DNA from: Bugulina stolonifera
Lineage: Eukaryota > Bryozoa > Gymnolaemata > Cheilostomatida > Bugulidae
Assembly (NCBI GenBank): GCA_935421135.1
Contig: OW285193.1
Coordinates: 15,114,099-15,178,098, forward strand
Reading direction: 5' to 3'
Length of the DNA: 64,000 nt
A program made the position numbers and the translations under genes. Of this stretch, positions 35,816 to 49,316 are shown one piece after another. Position 1 is the first letter of the stretch. Each line of letters opens with the position of its first letter. The notes beneath the pieces were generated by a model. It saw only the letters and a list, made by a program, of their open reading frames with translations, searched no databases and was not told where the DNA came from.

Positions 35816-37375
35816 GATATGCTTGATCTACATGCTACTGGTGAGACCTAAGTTGATGACATAACTTCCTGTTATTTGAACTACTAACCTTCATAAGAAT
35901 ATTATTAATATTCAATCCTTATATAATCAATATTATTGTGGTTTATGTGAAATAATGTTACTCTACTTGTATGTATATTTATCTTACATGTACACGTGTC
36001 CTGTGAACTTTAAGAGTTGTCTTCTCTCTTATATTCTATGTGCATGATTAGACAACTCCCAATACAAAGTAAATTATTCATCCCATGTATCTATTCCATT
36101 ATTGCTAGTAGCAGAGCTGCTTTTGAAACATTATATTACGACATGTCTTTGTTATTGTTCTGCTTGGTATACAATATAGAGTCACTAAATAAGCAGTGGT
36201 GCCTGTTTTTGTTTGACAATCCAAAGAGTTACACTGTGAACTTGGGATATGTAATGTATCTGTACTACAACCTTACTAAACAATTAAGTAATTAAATAAA
36301 GCTATGTAAAAGGACAGTGGCAATATAAACACCTGCAGTACAGGGAAAACTCAAATGATACATCTGTCTAAAAGACTGGTGAACTGGGTATTCCCATTAT
36401 GGAATGGGCAAAATAGTTGCATGTAATAGTTAGTTACACATGTAATTATGGAATAACAAAACTTATTTATTGTCTATAAAAATGCTACAAAATACTAGGT
36501 TCTGGTTGAATATGGTATTTTGACCACCTCCTAGTCAGCCTGCTTCCACTATGAGCAAGTTTTGAGTGTAATCTAACAAAAAATGTAATTGTAACATATT
36601 CACCCTTGAAACATGCTCCAATGTATCTCAGTGTTCTCCTCATAGGTACTCCAGGTTGTCTCATCAGCCTAAGATCAATCGCACAAAATATTTTACTTGT
36701 TGAGCAAATTCACCATTAAAAATAAGCAAATAGTTTGCACTAATACATAATTATACACCATATATGAATAATGTAGTTTTCAGTGAATAAGAGAAAGTGT
36801 TTAGTGAATATCTACCAGTAGATGGATGCATGCATATGAAATGGTGTCATCTATTAATCACGAGGTTCTCTCTTGAAATGACCGCATACATGTGCATTGT
36901 ATTTACTGTGCTGTGCATGAGTTGGAAACACTGATCCTAGTCCTAGTTGAGAGTTATTTATTCATTGCCTGACCAAACCCTAACGAGGGTTGTCTTCTCA
37001 CAGACTCAGGTAGAAACCGGAAGCATAGTAATGCAGTAGTGACAGAATGGGAATCGTTGCAATAGCCCTTGGCTACTTTTAAACTTGCAAAAGCGGTTGT
37101 AATATATTACCTAAAAGTGTGAGCACCCATGTTTTGAGCAAGAGTTTGAGGAACGCTGACTAACACATATCTATTAAAATTAATATTGTTCATCATCGAT
37201 CATGTTCCTATTGAATATTATAATTATTGTTTTAAATTATAATTTATCTTATATATAACTTTAATTAATGTGCAGTATAATACAGTGCACATGTAATAAA
37301 TAATATTTATAATTATTATTAAATTGCAATTATATTCTATTGCCATATTTGCATAATAAATATTTAAAACAGGGC
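35816..37375. other. Intergenic, eIF1A downstream
   Basis: No gene recognised. The frame at 36017-36292 has no family features. A copy of the GAGTTGTCTTCTCTC hairpin motif lies at 36013-36060 (closing arm GACAACTC), and AATAAA occurs at 36294. Confidence 0.45.
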
Positions 37376-37668
37376 CGAAAGGTCGGGAAAGTGTATCGGA
37401 TGCAGCGAGTGAATTAAACATTGGCACTCTAGGTGATCGTCGTAAAATGAGCCGACACAACCTTCTTATGAGGGTCCTCTCAAAAGAGGACAACCATCCT
37501 GCTCTCCTAGAGTCTTATGAGGAATTGGTGGATATAGAGACCAATGTCCAAGCCATTACCAGAGCAACTGCCAGAGGGGAACCCCCAACCATCTATGCCA
37601 GATCGTCAGCTTACCACAATAGTTTTCTGCCAAAAACCATAAGAGAGTTAAAAGCTAAAACCCTTTAA
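37376..37668 (+). mobile_element. Remnant of a non-LTR retrotransposon, C-terminal end of the RT ORF
   Basis: The translation contains LGDRRKMSRHNLLMRVL and, later, YARSSAYHNSFLPKTIREL. This is the pattern seen at the C-terminal end of LINE reverse-transcriptase proteins (Arg-rich ...R..., then Y.R...Y..SF.P.TI..W). It is open for about 98 codons and then stops. Nothing of the catalytic RT core is upstream, so it is a 5'-truncated copy. Confidence 0.5.
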
Positions 37669-38465
37669 TAAATGCTAATATAGCATGAACGATAACCACT
37701 TAATAAAATCTTATTCTCAAAACAAGAGGCGTACCGCTTGCCACACCGGCTTTAGTACGTACTAGCAAAGAACAGGAACAGGAACAGGGCCGTCACAGGA
37801 CCTGTGCCGAGGTCACTACAGCATAAAAATTGACATTTAATCATATTTAGCAAAAGCTAACACAAATTTTAATACTACAGTTTTCTCAAATGAGGCACGT
37901 CCCTTCCACTCGCCCTAGTGGTCTAACGTGATGACTACTCTAATTATGCTAAGTAAGTAAGTAAATTTATATTTAATATTTTAATTTTTATCATTTCGTA
38001 TTTAATTTTCAAAGTAAGTTAACATTATTTTATAATTATCATGATTAAATTAAAGATATTATATTAATATTATTTTAATTCTAATGTAATTGCTTGGACC
38101 TATAGAAATTCGTCCGTGGTTATCCAAGCAACACTATCATTATCATTGACTTGTCGAAGGCTAAAAATTCAGATCGCTAATACTACCTGCTACTCCGTCC
38201 ATCCAACATATTCGATCTTGATATACCCTACTTTACTAGAGCGCATAGCCTCATCTATATGTTGAAGAAGAAGAAGAAAACGAAGTAAGGTAGTGATTTC
38301 AGCAGGCTTTCATCTAAATTTGTAGCCTTCGACCAATTTCACTGTGATTCGATCAGTTTTGATGTGGTCAGGGTTCACACAATAATATAATTTACTTTAT
38401 ATGTGTAGGCTATTATTGTAATTGTTATTGTAGTTTAATGTGTATTGCTTTTATCTTGGGTGCAG
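37669..38465. other. AT-rich spacer
   Basis: No feature identified beyond AT-rich low-complexity sequence around 37970-38090. Confidence 0.4.
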
Positions 38466-41400
38466 ATCTGGCATATATTGTACAGGGTTCACCCTTAACT
38501 GCTACTCTAGTAACCGTGGTATTTGGTGATCTCTCATCCACGAGTTCATCGTATGAGTATGCTAGTGCGTCGTTTTACTCTTCATTAGACATGATGATAA
38601 TACAAACAGGTAGCGTCTGTGTAGATCTTCTATCTCTAATATACTGAGTGCCGCAGATATGCTGGTTCTGCCTCTCAAACGAAGTATGAGTTAGACTACG
38701 TAATGTTGCAGCATCTCAATGTCAATATTTGGTATTCGGGACCATACTAAAGAAAAATTGTGGCCTTGCACTATAAAAGATCTGGTTGCATTAGATGACT
38801 ATGAGTGATATTTTGGGATGTAACATCGATATGATTGGATATTACAATTAATTTTGAAGTTCACTATTTGATAGACCCAAGTCTAATTTTAGAAATCAAT
38901 ATATTTTTAGCTCTGAAAAGAATTGACACAGGAAGATTGTTGACTACTCACCAGTGACAGTTGAAGGTGGGGATGGGATAATAGCCATTTCATCTTTGGC
39001 AGGCAAGAAGAAGAAATGGGAAGGTTTCATCAAAGGCGCATTTCATGAAGGTTTGTTCTATACTACTTGATGATTATGACATTGGCTAAACACTCCCACA
39101 CAATGTGCCACTGAGTCACATAGGCCTGCAGTTGTTGTCCTCTCCTTTTTAGTATCATTGTCGCCATCAGCTAAGGGCAAAAAATCTCCTGTTGAGTTCA
39201 GGTAGGGGCCATGGAAGAGTTGTTAATCCAAGGCCAGTAGAGATGAGATGTCAATGTTGATTCGTTTACCAACAGCATGTTTGAATGTTTACAGGGCTTG
39301 ACGGTGGCGATGGTTGCATTGGATGGCATGTAATAATGACAGCCAATCATATCACTATCTTGTTGTCACATGTCAGTTAATTTAAAAAGGAATTAATGGA
39401 TTTGAAGGCAGAACTAGATGTCCAAATGAAGGAAATGGCGAGTCTATACACCTATTCATTGGTCTCTGTCAGTGGGAATTTGAAGTAAGTGGTGAACGTA
39501 CGTGTTTGTTCTTTCGTAGGTACATGTATCATGATGAGAATTGTTTTTAACTGAGCTTTTAGTTCTGTCAGCAGCACAAATGACTAGATTTAAATTTAGT
39601 CTAGATTTGTTTGGTTTCAGCATGTGGCTGTGAGATTGTATTACACTGTATGTTTGACTGCAGGCCTGTCTTTCTTTATGTGCTAATAAACTAAATTTGA
39701 ATTTGGTATGAATGTAATTATGTTGGAATCTGTTATAACTTTTCCTACCTGGCATTGACAAGGTTTATATAAATATATTAGATTTCTGATGGCACTGTGG
39801 TGAGAGAATGAACAACCAAGAAGTTAATATCAGTTGTATAAGGAGTGCTACTCTATATATTCAGTCATGGCTGGATTAGCAGTCATGGAACCTTTATTAC
39901 CATCCAATGAGGTGCGAGCTCTTACTGTAGTCATCCAATGAGGTGCGAGCTCTTACTGTAGTCATCCAATAAGGTGCCAGCTCTCACTGTAGTCATCCAA
40001 TAAGATGCCAGCTCTCACTGTAGTCATCCAATAAGGTGCTAACTGTTACTGTAGTCGTCCAATGAGGGTCTAGTTCTCACTGTAGTATAGGAAGAAGGAA
40101 ATGGAGAGGAATGGCAGTTGGTTCTGGAGGCATATGTTGGTATGTTATCATAGTGAACTTTAACTCTTTGCATTTGTTCTTTGTACATCTTTAGATGTTT
40201 AAAATTGTGTTTTGGTATGTCGTACTGATGACATTGTATCACTTTGGATTATCACCAGTGAAAGCAGGGCCGTAGCGCCCTAAGAAATGTTGGTGGGGCC
40301 AAAATATTAGGCCGGGGGTTCAGGGGGCCGCCCAGGCCCCCTGGCGGGGTCCGGGGCAGCGCCCCGGCCGCCGGCGCCCTGAGAGTGTTTTTCAGAAAAA
40401 TAGAGCAAATTTGAAGCAGTTCAGGCTTATGAAATATACCTGTGTAATAACATTAAATATAACTCAGCCTCATACATATATATGCATGTATATGTATACA
40501 TTGTATCTGTTCACAGTTATGAACATAAATCATTCAGCTCTAACGACATTTACAAATACTTTACTCCTTTACAATGATGAAAAACATGCAATGAAATGAA
40601 GTAGAGCTAACGAATCTACAAAAAGCGGCTGAAAGCATGCGTTTCTTTCCTACCATAGAGATATTTCTTATTTTTCTACCTATAAGATTGAATGCCTAAG
40701 TAAATATAATTATTGACAACAGTGTAGGGCAAACAGATAACCGAATCCAAAGAGTTTGTTCAATTGAAAACTACTATAACTGTTTAGATTTTCAAGGTTT
40801 ATATTTTTTAACACACCCAGTACATGGACTGTGTATATGGTACCACTTATACTGTATACTAGGAAAATCTTCAAATTTAGAGTTATCTCCCCTGGCAGGT
40901 TTTCAATATCTAAAATGTTACATAACTGCAGTTAAGTACAGTAGTATTTAGAATTTTCTAATATAAAAGTGTTTAGCACACTTATTATCACCATATCCTT
41001 ACATATGTTGTAAACCCCGCAAATAGGAAAGTAAAAGAAACTTTAAACACTTATCTGACCATGATATTAAATTGACTAGATTTCGACTTTGCAATGCTAA
41101 ATGTTGAGACGGCCAGGCCGCACGGCCGTATAGGGCACTACGGCCCTGAGTGAAAGCATAACCCAATAACTTGCCCCTTAGTTTACTAATTCATGTTTTG
41201 TGTTTAATCGTATACTTGGTCTATTTCTCAATAGTTACTTTATGTGTGCGTACTGAGACTACAAGCTGGCTGAGGTCACTAAATAAGGTGGTCTGACTTA
41301 TTCCATGGGTTTTAACCATGTTTCCTGTTGAGAGTCCCGGTGCTTTTGATGATACTAATAGAGCTTGTTCCAATAGATATCATGTATCATATTATATATA

Positions 41401-42004
41401 TAGAGTGTATACATATACAGTATGTGTATTATACATATAGAGTATGTGTATTATACATATACTGTACATTTATACATTGCAGGTTTCACTAGGTTTCCAA
41501 TGCAGACCAATCTACTGTACTCACCACATTATCTGGAGCTAAGTCTAAGATAACTGACTATTTATTTACAACTCTAAACCCTCACATAGACAGGACAGTG
41601 TGATGGTAAGTAGTCTCTATAATATACTAGAACTAGTGTATATTGTGCATGTAATATATTATACTGCATGCATATATATAGTACAATGGTATTACAATGA
41701 TGAATTATTATTCTCTTACATACATAATTGGAGAACTTATATTATCTGTTCTTAGAAGATTACACCTTTTGGTGTAATGTGAATGTTATATACTTTTAGT
41801 CAGAGTTTGATGCCTGTCAAGCTTATCATAGCACTACCTCTTTAATCTTACTGGTTACTGTGACTGGCATACTGAGGCTGACAAAGATACCTAGTAAAGG
41901 GCATATGCCTGCTGTTTGTACTGGACATGTCCACTGTAAACGGCTTTCTACCACTACATCAACTACTACTGTATGGGCTGGAGCAGTATATACACATCTA
42001 ACAG
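38466..42004 (+). CDS. Unrecognised candidate multi-exon gene (plus strand)
   Basis: Exon-like open segments with splice consensus lie at 38466-38609, 38932-39050, 39153-39201, 39390-39484 and 41800-42004. The second and third join in phase, reading SLAGKKKKWEGFIKGAFHEV and then SLSPSAKGKKSPVEF. The fourth reads as a short amphipathic helix (ELMDLKAELDVQMKEM). The last holds a hydrophobic run (SLILLVTVTGIL) and a Thr-rich end. Other junctions do not agree in phase, and a hAT element (40265-41148) lies within. I do not recognise a family. It may be a real gene with exons I cannot see, pieces of more than one gene, or a decaying copy. No function is proposed. Confidence 0.25.
39901..40086. repeat. 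31-bp minisatellite, six units
   Basis: CATCCAAT(G/A)AGGTGC recurs at 39901, 39932, 39963, 39994, 40025 and 40056, an exact 31-bp period. Confidence 0.9.
40265..41148. mobile_element. hAT-type non-autonomous element, 884 bp
   Basis: CAGGGCCGTAGCGCCCTA at the left is matched by TAGGGCACTACGGCCCTG at the right. The 8-bp target duplication AGTGAAAG lies at 40257-40264 and 41149-41156. A very GC-rich subterminal block (about 40310-40380) contains self-complementary GGGGGCC/GGCCCCC pieces. There is no transposase frame. The CAGGGC end is shared with the element at 6458-7174, pointing to related hAT activity. Confidence 0.9.
41157..41799. other. Spacer with TATA/TACATA simple repeat
   Basis: A GTGTATTATACATATAGAGTAT-type repeat lies near 41392-41476. 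A segment at 41483-41605 has splice-like borders but is closed in all frames. Confidence 0.4.
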
Positions 42005-42483
42005 GTAATATATCCCAAGTGCCCAAGTACATAATGTGTAGATATTGTTATGGTCATGTTGCATGATTCAGTCCAAATCCAAGAAAAAACTTAAAGGGGC
42101 CGTGTCGATGCTAATTCAATGTAACCTCTGTTATACAGACTACTAGGAATAGATCTGAAAGGTGTGGAGTTGTGTTCTCGTGTTATACTGGATGCATCAG
42201 ACTAATGATTGCTGCTTACTTATAAATAAAGACGTACCAAGTCATATTAGACACTTTCGGATATCTAATATTCACGAGAACATTCAAGGTAAATTGTGAA
42301 ACTTAAGGGTCTTACAAGAGAAAATCTATTAAAATTGTCGGCCATCCTAACCGATTGATTGCCCGTTCTTACTGTGTACCAATCATAAGCTGTAGCACAC
42401 AGCAACCAATCACAATGAAGATAAAAATTCTATTTTAATACAAAAGATAATTATAGTTACCTGTATGTCGTTATGTTAGCAGT

Positions 42484-43495
42484 TGTTTACTGCAAACAAT
42501 AGAGGGGATAACTCCTAATTGATGACACATGTATATAGTTCTAAAAGGCTCATTTGACACGGTCTTGGCTCCTAGTTTATTTTCTAATCCACCATATTTG
42601 TGTTGTAATATGTATTTTCAGAGCCGTATATCCAATTAACAGCTCTGTGTTCTTATTTAGATCACAGGCTATTATTGCCAACAAGATGGATCCAGGGGAA
42701 TCTAATCTTAGCATCAAAATACTCAAGTCTACAGTCAGCCTGCCAGTTGTTAAAGTATCGTGAGGAGAACAACAAAATATTGACTAAGCCTAAATAGAAA
42801 TATGCAATTTATATGACACGTTGTTTCTGCTGAAAGGATTATGGGAAGCCTGTCTCCTTTTCATCTACAGTTACATCTGTGACACGACTCTATCTACATG
42901 TAGTTATATCCACTTCTATGGTGGAAGAGTGGGGACTGACAGCACATTGAAGCTAACCCTGTGTTCCATACATCATCATGAAGCTAAAAGTTTGTAGACT
43001 TAGGAACTACTGACAGCAGTTATTCAAGTAGGGGAGTACTCTCTTCGCACAGGTAGGTTAACATGATGTAACTTCAACTTCTTAGGGCTATGGAATTGTC
43101 TCAATAACATGTGGTTCCTGCACAAACCATACCAGATATTTGACATGCATTTTGTGAAATGATTTAAAAACATGATAACCTCTTTTGCTGTGAGGAATTT
43201 TTATCTGCAAAAAGGTGGGCAGAGCTTGTACTATACAGTCTCGCAGTTCCAGTGTAGTATGTAAGCTGTCCTGCACGGGTATAATTGTATGTGATTCCAT
43301 TTAGAGTTAAATTCTTTAGCTACTCAACTATGAGAAACATATACTTGGGTGGTGGAGAATAAACAGATTATAGATAAATAGGCTGACTGTATGCAATGAA
43401 TGACAAGTACAGCTACTCAGTGTTGTTACATGTCACAGTGGGAGTTATTTCCTCATTACTAAGTATCTAATTATGGTATTTAATTCTATAGACGA
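42484..43495. repeat. Duplicated segment, copy A
   Basis: Closely resembles 43898-44875 along its length, including a shared exon-like piece (GCTATTATTGCCAACAAGATG), GGTGGAAGAGTGGGG, and end motifs GGGGATAACTCC and GGAGTTAT. The copies have diverged by substitutions and small indels. Confidence 0.8.
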
Positions 43496-43572
43496 CAACA
43501 GACGATGACAACAGACGACGACAACAGACGACGACAACAGACGACGACAACAGACGACGACACCAGACAACG
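43490..43572. repeat. GACGACAACA tandem repeat
   Basis: About six units of a 12-base GACGACAACAGA repeat at the end of copy A. Confidence 0.85.
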
Positions 43573-43897
43573 AAAATAGATAAACGAAAACAGGTGTGTA
43601 TCGTCACGTAATACTGCCAAGTAGTATAACGGCCAATTTAAGTGAAAATATGCATATTTGAATGTCATCATGATGCTTAATGCTAAGTGCTGACAATATG
43701 ATAAAGATTACTAATACCAAATTCAAAAGTCACCCGTCGCCATTTAGCTATAGAAATCAGAAATATAAAGCTACAATCCACCAGACAAGTGTGCAAGTAA
43801 ACTATAAAATGTAGGGCATGTGGGCATAGGTATGTAAGTGTATTGTTAATAGGGCATAAAATCAGTGGGTACGCGATAGTCGGCCCTCTACTGTTTA

Positions 43898-45045
43898 ATT
43901 ATAGCATACAATAGAGGTGAAAACTTCTAATTAATGATGAATATACATGTAACCATAAAAGGGTCATTGCTAAACTAAATCTTGGTTTTTAGTATCTGCT
44001 GATCCACCATGTAAGTGTGGCAATGTTCTTTTTTAGACCACAGGCTATTATTGCCAACAAGATGGATCCAGAGAAGTCTAAACTAAACATCAAACTATGC
44101 AAGTCTACAGTTAACCTGGCAGTTATTGACGTGTTATGAAGAGAACAACAAAATATTGATGAACTTTAAATTGAAATATGGAAATTTCATGACACTGTGT
44201 TTCTACGGAAAGGATTATGGGAAGACTGTTCCTTTTTCATTGACAGCTGCATCTGTTAACACAACCCTACACGTAGTTATATCCAGTACCATGGTGGAAG
44301 AGTGGGGGCTGACAGCGCATTGAAGCTAACCCTGTGTTCCAAGCATCATCATGAAGCTAAGAGTTTGTAGACTTGGGAACTACTGACAGCAGTTATCCAA
44401 GTAGGGGAGTACTCTCTTCCCACAGGTAGGTGAACATGATGTAACTTCAACTTCTTAGGGCTATGGAATTGTCTCTGTAACAAGTAGTTCTTGCATGAAC
44501 TATACCAGATAATTGACATTCATTTTGTGAAATGACTTGCGATCACGATAATCTTTGACTGCAGCAAGGAATATTATTTACCTACATGAAAGTGGGTGGC
44601 GCCTGTAGACAGTAGTCTCACAGTTTCAGTGTTGTAGCATGTAGTTGTCCAGCATAGATATAACTGTAAGTAACCTCATATGGAGTTAGGCGACTTGCTA
44701 CTCGACTATAAGAAACATATACTTGGGTGATATGGAGAATATACAGACAGAAAGTAGGCTCACTATACAAGTTGAATGATAAGCATATCTATTCAATGTA
44801 GTTACATATCAGAGTAGGAGTTATCCCCTCAGTACAATATATCTACATAAGGTATAATTATCTATGTAGTTATGAGCATATCATATCTAATAGTTACATA
44901 TTTAGTTGTTACATTTTATAGAACTCTTATAATTATCCTGATAGAATTTAAACATTAGTATTTCTAGAGCATGTTTTAAGGTACCTTCAATTCATAGACT
45001 AAGACTATTTATTCCCCAGTGAATATGTTCTAAATACTAATTATG
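43898..45045. repeat. Duplicated segment, copy B (left arm of a large inverted repeat)
   Basis: A direct copy of segment A. In addition its right part (about 44275-45045) matches the complement of 46855-47640, for example TTATAATTATCCTGATAGA against TCTATCAGGATAATTATAA. Confidence 0.8.
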
Positions 45046-46080
45046 AAAAAGTTATCCAAATCTGTTTGACATCATTGTTGAAATTGTCTTCTCTTAGCAT
45101 TTTATGAGTTGTGAATTCTTCTGAACCAAAAATCTGCTGCTATGCATCCATTTACCAACCGCTATTTGTGACACAGATCTATACTGTCATTGATTGGTTC
45201 CTTTATATGAAATTATGACTTTTACTCTTTACCCCTATGATTCTATCTCTATCACTCTGGTGTGGTCTATATTCTACCTGTAGTATCCTGTTACACCCAG
45301 CCTTCCTAGACAATTCTAGTCATTCACTAACTATACTGGTCAGTAAATGGATACATTACCACTGTGTATAGTTTATATTATACTCTCTAGTATACATTCT
45401 CACTACCCCTTCCTTGGTTGCTAGTCTGGTGTCATCTTATAGCCTTAAATACTGTCTTCAATTCTAAACGGTGCTCGGTAAATGCTCAGGTTTCAATACA
45501 TGTATTACATGAAGATTGCATTTATATAGATGGAAGATACAAATAGTATATGGCGTGATGTGATACTCAACCATATACATGTGCATATCGATGGTATTGC
45601 TGGGCTCCAAGTTACATGTACTACCCCAAGACAATTTGTTCACCTTTTCTTTACCTGTTGGTTGTATTTCTCCATCTTGTATCTCAGACTCTCATAGATG
45701 TTATTTGTTACCATATTAGATGAGTTTTCTTGGTTACCTTAACCTGGGTACCATGTCTACCCAAACTGTACACGGAATATATAGTATCTTTATTTCATCA
45801 AGCAAGCTCTAGTCAAATCGCTCTAATTAGCACTTCATTCCAATGTGTTGGACATTCTACTTACTGCAAAGTAAAATTTAATTTATGAGTTTAATACTCC
45901 TGACACAATTTCATCCACATCATTTGGAATGAAATTTATTACTGAATAACATGCTATAGAATGTCCAATATAATACTTCTTTATCACCTTCACCTATACA
46001 ATAAGCTTGACAACTCTGTATAGGTTTGTTTTCAGTTTACTGGTTCCCAATTATCATTCATCCTATAATCCCTCCTGTGT
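45046..46080. other. Spacer of the large inverted repeat
   Basis: No gene recognised. A small inverted pair TTGGACATTCTA / TAGAATGTCCAA lies at about 45848-45970. The 20-bp satellite follows. Confidence 0.45.
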
Positions 46081-46645
46081 AGTACTATTCTACCTCATGT
46101 AGTAGTATTCTATCTCATGTAGTAGTATTCTATCTCATGTAGTAGTATTCTATGTCATGTAGTAGTATTCTATCTCATGTAGTAGTATTCTATCTCATGT
46201 AGTAGTATTCTATCTCATGTAGTAGTATTCTATCTCATGTAGTAGTATTCTATCTCATGTAGTAGTATTCTATCTCATGTAGTAGTATTCTATCTCATGT
46301 AGTAGTATTCTATCTCATGTAGTAGTATTCTATGTCATGTAGTAGTATTCTATCTCATGTAGTAGTATTCTATCTCATGTAGTAGTATTCTATCTCATGT
46401 AGTAGTATTCTATCTCATGTAGTAGTATTCTATCTCATGTAGTAGTATTCTATCTCATGTAGTAGTATTCTATCTCATGTAGTAGTATTCTATCTCATGT
46501 AGTAGTATTCTATCTCATGTAGTAGTATTCTATCTCATGTAGTAGTATTCTATCTCATGTAGTAGTATTCTATCTCATGTAGTAGTATTCTATCTCATGT
46601 AGTAGTATTCTATCTCATGTAGTAGTGTTCTATCTCATGTAGTAG
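46081..46645. repeat. 20-bp satellite, 28 units
   Basis: AGTAGTATTCTATCTCATGT is repeated head to tail from 46081 with almost no variation (only a few C/G and A/G changes). Units directly abut, with no spacers. Confidence 0.98.
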
Positions 46646-46854
46646 AATTGTGAAAGATGCAAATACAATATTATGTAGATGCCAAGTGATAAAACTGAAC
46701 AATTTACTGGAAAAGAAGAGATAATTTCCTTGCTGAAAAATACATCGATAGAGATACTTTGTAGTTAAAACATTATCATCGCTAGTATTAGTTGTAAGCT
46801 ATTGTTTGAATTACTGTACAACAGAAGCAGAGTTTGATCTTATAATTATATACT

Positions 46855-47640
46855 TGAATATGTTCACTGGGGAATGCAATGTAGTTAGTTTTAGTCTATG
46901 AATTAAAGGTACCTTGAAACATGCTCTAGAAATACTAATGTTTAAATTCTATCAGGATAATTATAAGAGTTCTATAAAATGTAGCAACTAAATATGTAAC
47001 TATTAGATATAATAATTATGTTCATAACTACATGGATAATTACACCTTATGTAGATATATTGAAATGAGGGGATAACTCCTACTATGACATGTAACAACA
47101 TTGAATAGAAGTCCTTATCATTCACCTTGTACAGTGAGCCTACTTTCTGTCTGTATAGGATCTATAATTACCCAATTGTATGTTTTAAGTAGTTGGGATG
47201 CAAAATCATTCTACTTCATGTGGAGATTACTACCAATTGTATCTGTACAGGACAACTACAGGCTCCACAAAACTGTGATTGATTACCAATCACAGGCTCC
47301 GCCCACTTGTACATGTAGGTAAAAATATTTCACTGCTCAAAGTTATTGTGCCAAATAATCATTTCACAACAATGTGTCATTACTCTGGCATGGTTTGCGC
47401 TGGAACTACAGTTTATTGAGATGATTCCATAGCCCTAAGAGGCTGTGTTATGTCATGTTCACCACTGAAGGGAGGGAGAGTACTCCCCTTACTTGGATAA
47501 CTGCTACCAGTAGCTCCTAAGTCTACAAACTCTTAGCTTGGTGTTGGTGTATGGAACACATGGTTATCTTCAATGTGCTCTCAGCCCCTACTCTGTTATT
47601 GTGGTACTGGATATATATGGGGTTGTGTTATCAATGTAGT
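46855..47640. repeat. Duplicated segment, copy C (inverted arm)
   Basis: The reverse complement resembles the right part of copy B, including the GGTACCTT and ATAACTCC landmarks and the TAAGAGTTTGTAGACTT block. Confidence 0.78.
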
Positions 47641-49316
47641 AGTCAGTAGTTTTTGTTATAATTTTTATAAACATATTTATTTGTATTTTTTATAATAAAT
47701 GTTTGTATTTTATTGACTTTTAACATTTAATATATAAGAAATAATAACTGAATAATATAATGCAGTGTCTGTCTGTTTGCTCTCATCTGGATATCTTCAC
47801 CAACGGGTATGTTGTAATTGAGTTAGGTGGCCTGCTACTCTTCCTCTAGATTGAACTCTATAACATAGTGTTTACATGGTTACCATGGTGATAATCTGTG
47901 AACCTGACACTTTACAAACAATTGCTCTCTTGGAATTCAGGCTAAACACATAATTACACCTCTAGAAGATAACCTAGAGAATATACAATTCATGCAGTAT
48001 TATCAGAAAGTACTATATGTTTTACAGCAGATATCAACTTTAACTAGCTAACTGTAAGTACATGTACAGAATGTGTCTTTATGTAGATGCAATTATACTT
48101 TTTTCTACCATACTGAATCTTACAGCAGACTGCACTGACCACTGATTAGCTACAAAGATACTACATAATTTACCAAATTTCATAAAATCTTTGGTTGAAA
48201 TTTCAGCTGGTGTCATTTTATAGGTTTCACTGCAGATTTTACATTTATTGGTAGTGTGACTTGTACACTTGTATATTGGTATCCATGGTAATTCTTACAG
48301 TTGTCTACTCCCTGCACTACATAAAGTTCCTTCAGCTTTGCTATCAGGGGTAGTCATCAGACAATCACAACTAAACTGGTCCTCGCAGCTACTGGGGTAA
48401 TACTCTCATTACACTGAGCATTGTCAACAGCTCCCTCTACTAGATCACTTTGTTAAAACCTGCAACAGACAATTGTAGCTATTTACTTGTATGATTGTAT
48501 AACATAGTTTATGAAGTTCTCTGGCCGGCAGACAATTTTCATCTATAGTTCGATAATCTGGCAGAAAGATACTTATACTCGGTGACTTTTACAGTAATGT
48601 AATTATTATGTTATAAAGATGTTGTTATAAACATGCAGTAATAAGCAGTAAATACGTGTAGATTATAGTTTATGTATGCTCTGTAGTACATTAGTAGAGC
48701 AAGTGCATACATAATATAGCACTATAGTACAGGTACAACAAACCAGAATGCTACAAATAGTGATACATAGTACACTGTACCTTGTATATGCATGCACATG
48801 TAATATTATATACTACACAGTAATAGTTGTAACATATGCAATATTGCATGGTGATGTCAGTGCAGTAGGAGGAGTCCAAATAGTCATTAATTAATTCTAA
48901 CAGTTTGCTGTAATACCTACCGTCATTTGTAGTCATTAAATTCCAGCAGTGTCTGTCATGTAGAGGACCATTTCCATCCAAAATTTCATGAATTCATTTC
49001 TGTAACAATCACCATTACTGAATACAGATAAACTGAATGCACTTGTCATAGCTTGATGGCTATATAGCCAGGTAAGCTTTATGTATACTGAATAGCCAGG
49101 AAAAGGACTAGTAGAATACATGTACAAGAGCAGACAATTTTATAGCTGGTATAAATATAAGTAACACACATGTAGGTACATGACTTTGTAATATAATAAT
49201 ATATTATGTGTATAGCATCTGGGTAGGCGACTAGACTAGAATGGGATGTATATTTATGTAAAATCATGTTATAAGCAAAACATTTGGTTATACATGTAAT
49301 CAATGAATGTCTGGTG
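47641..49316. other. Gene-poor spacer
   Basis: AT-rich sequence with no coding or element signature that I can support. Confidence 0.4.

Noticed and set aside
36017..36295. 92-codon frame downstream of eIF1A
   Set aside because: No family features, low-complexity hydrophobic composition, and it begins inside a hairpin-motif copy.
41483..41605. Exon-like piece with GCAG and GGTAAGT borders
   Set aside because: Stops occur in all three frames.
42554..44323. Short proteins encoded in duplicated segments A and B
   Set aside because: Corresponding frames in the two copies are closed at different places and differ by amino-acid-changing substitutions, so coding constraint is not supported.
46081..46645. 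CRISPR array
   Set aside because: Repeat units directly abut with no unique spacers, and the host is eukaryotic.
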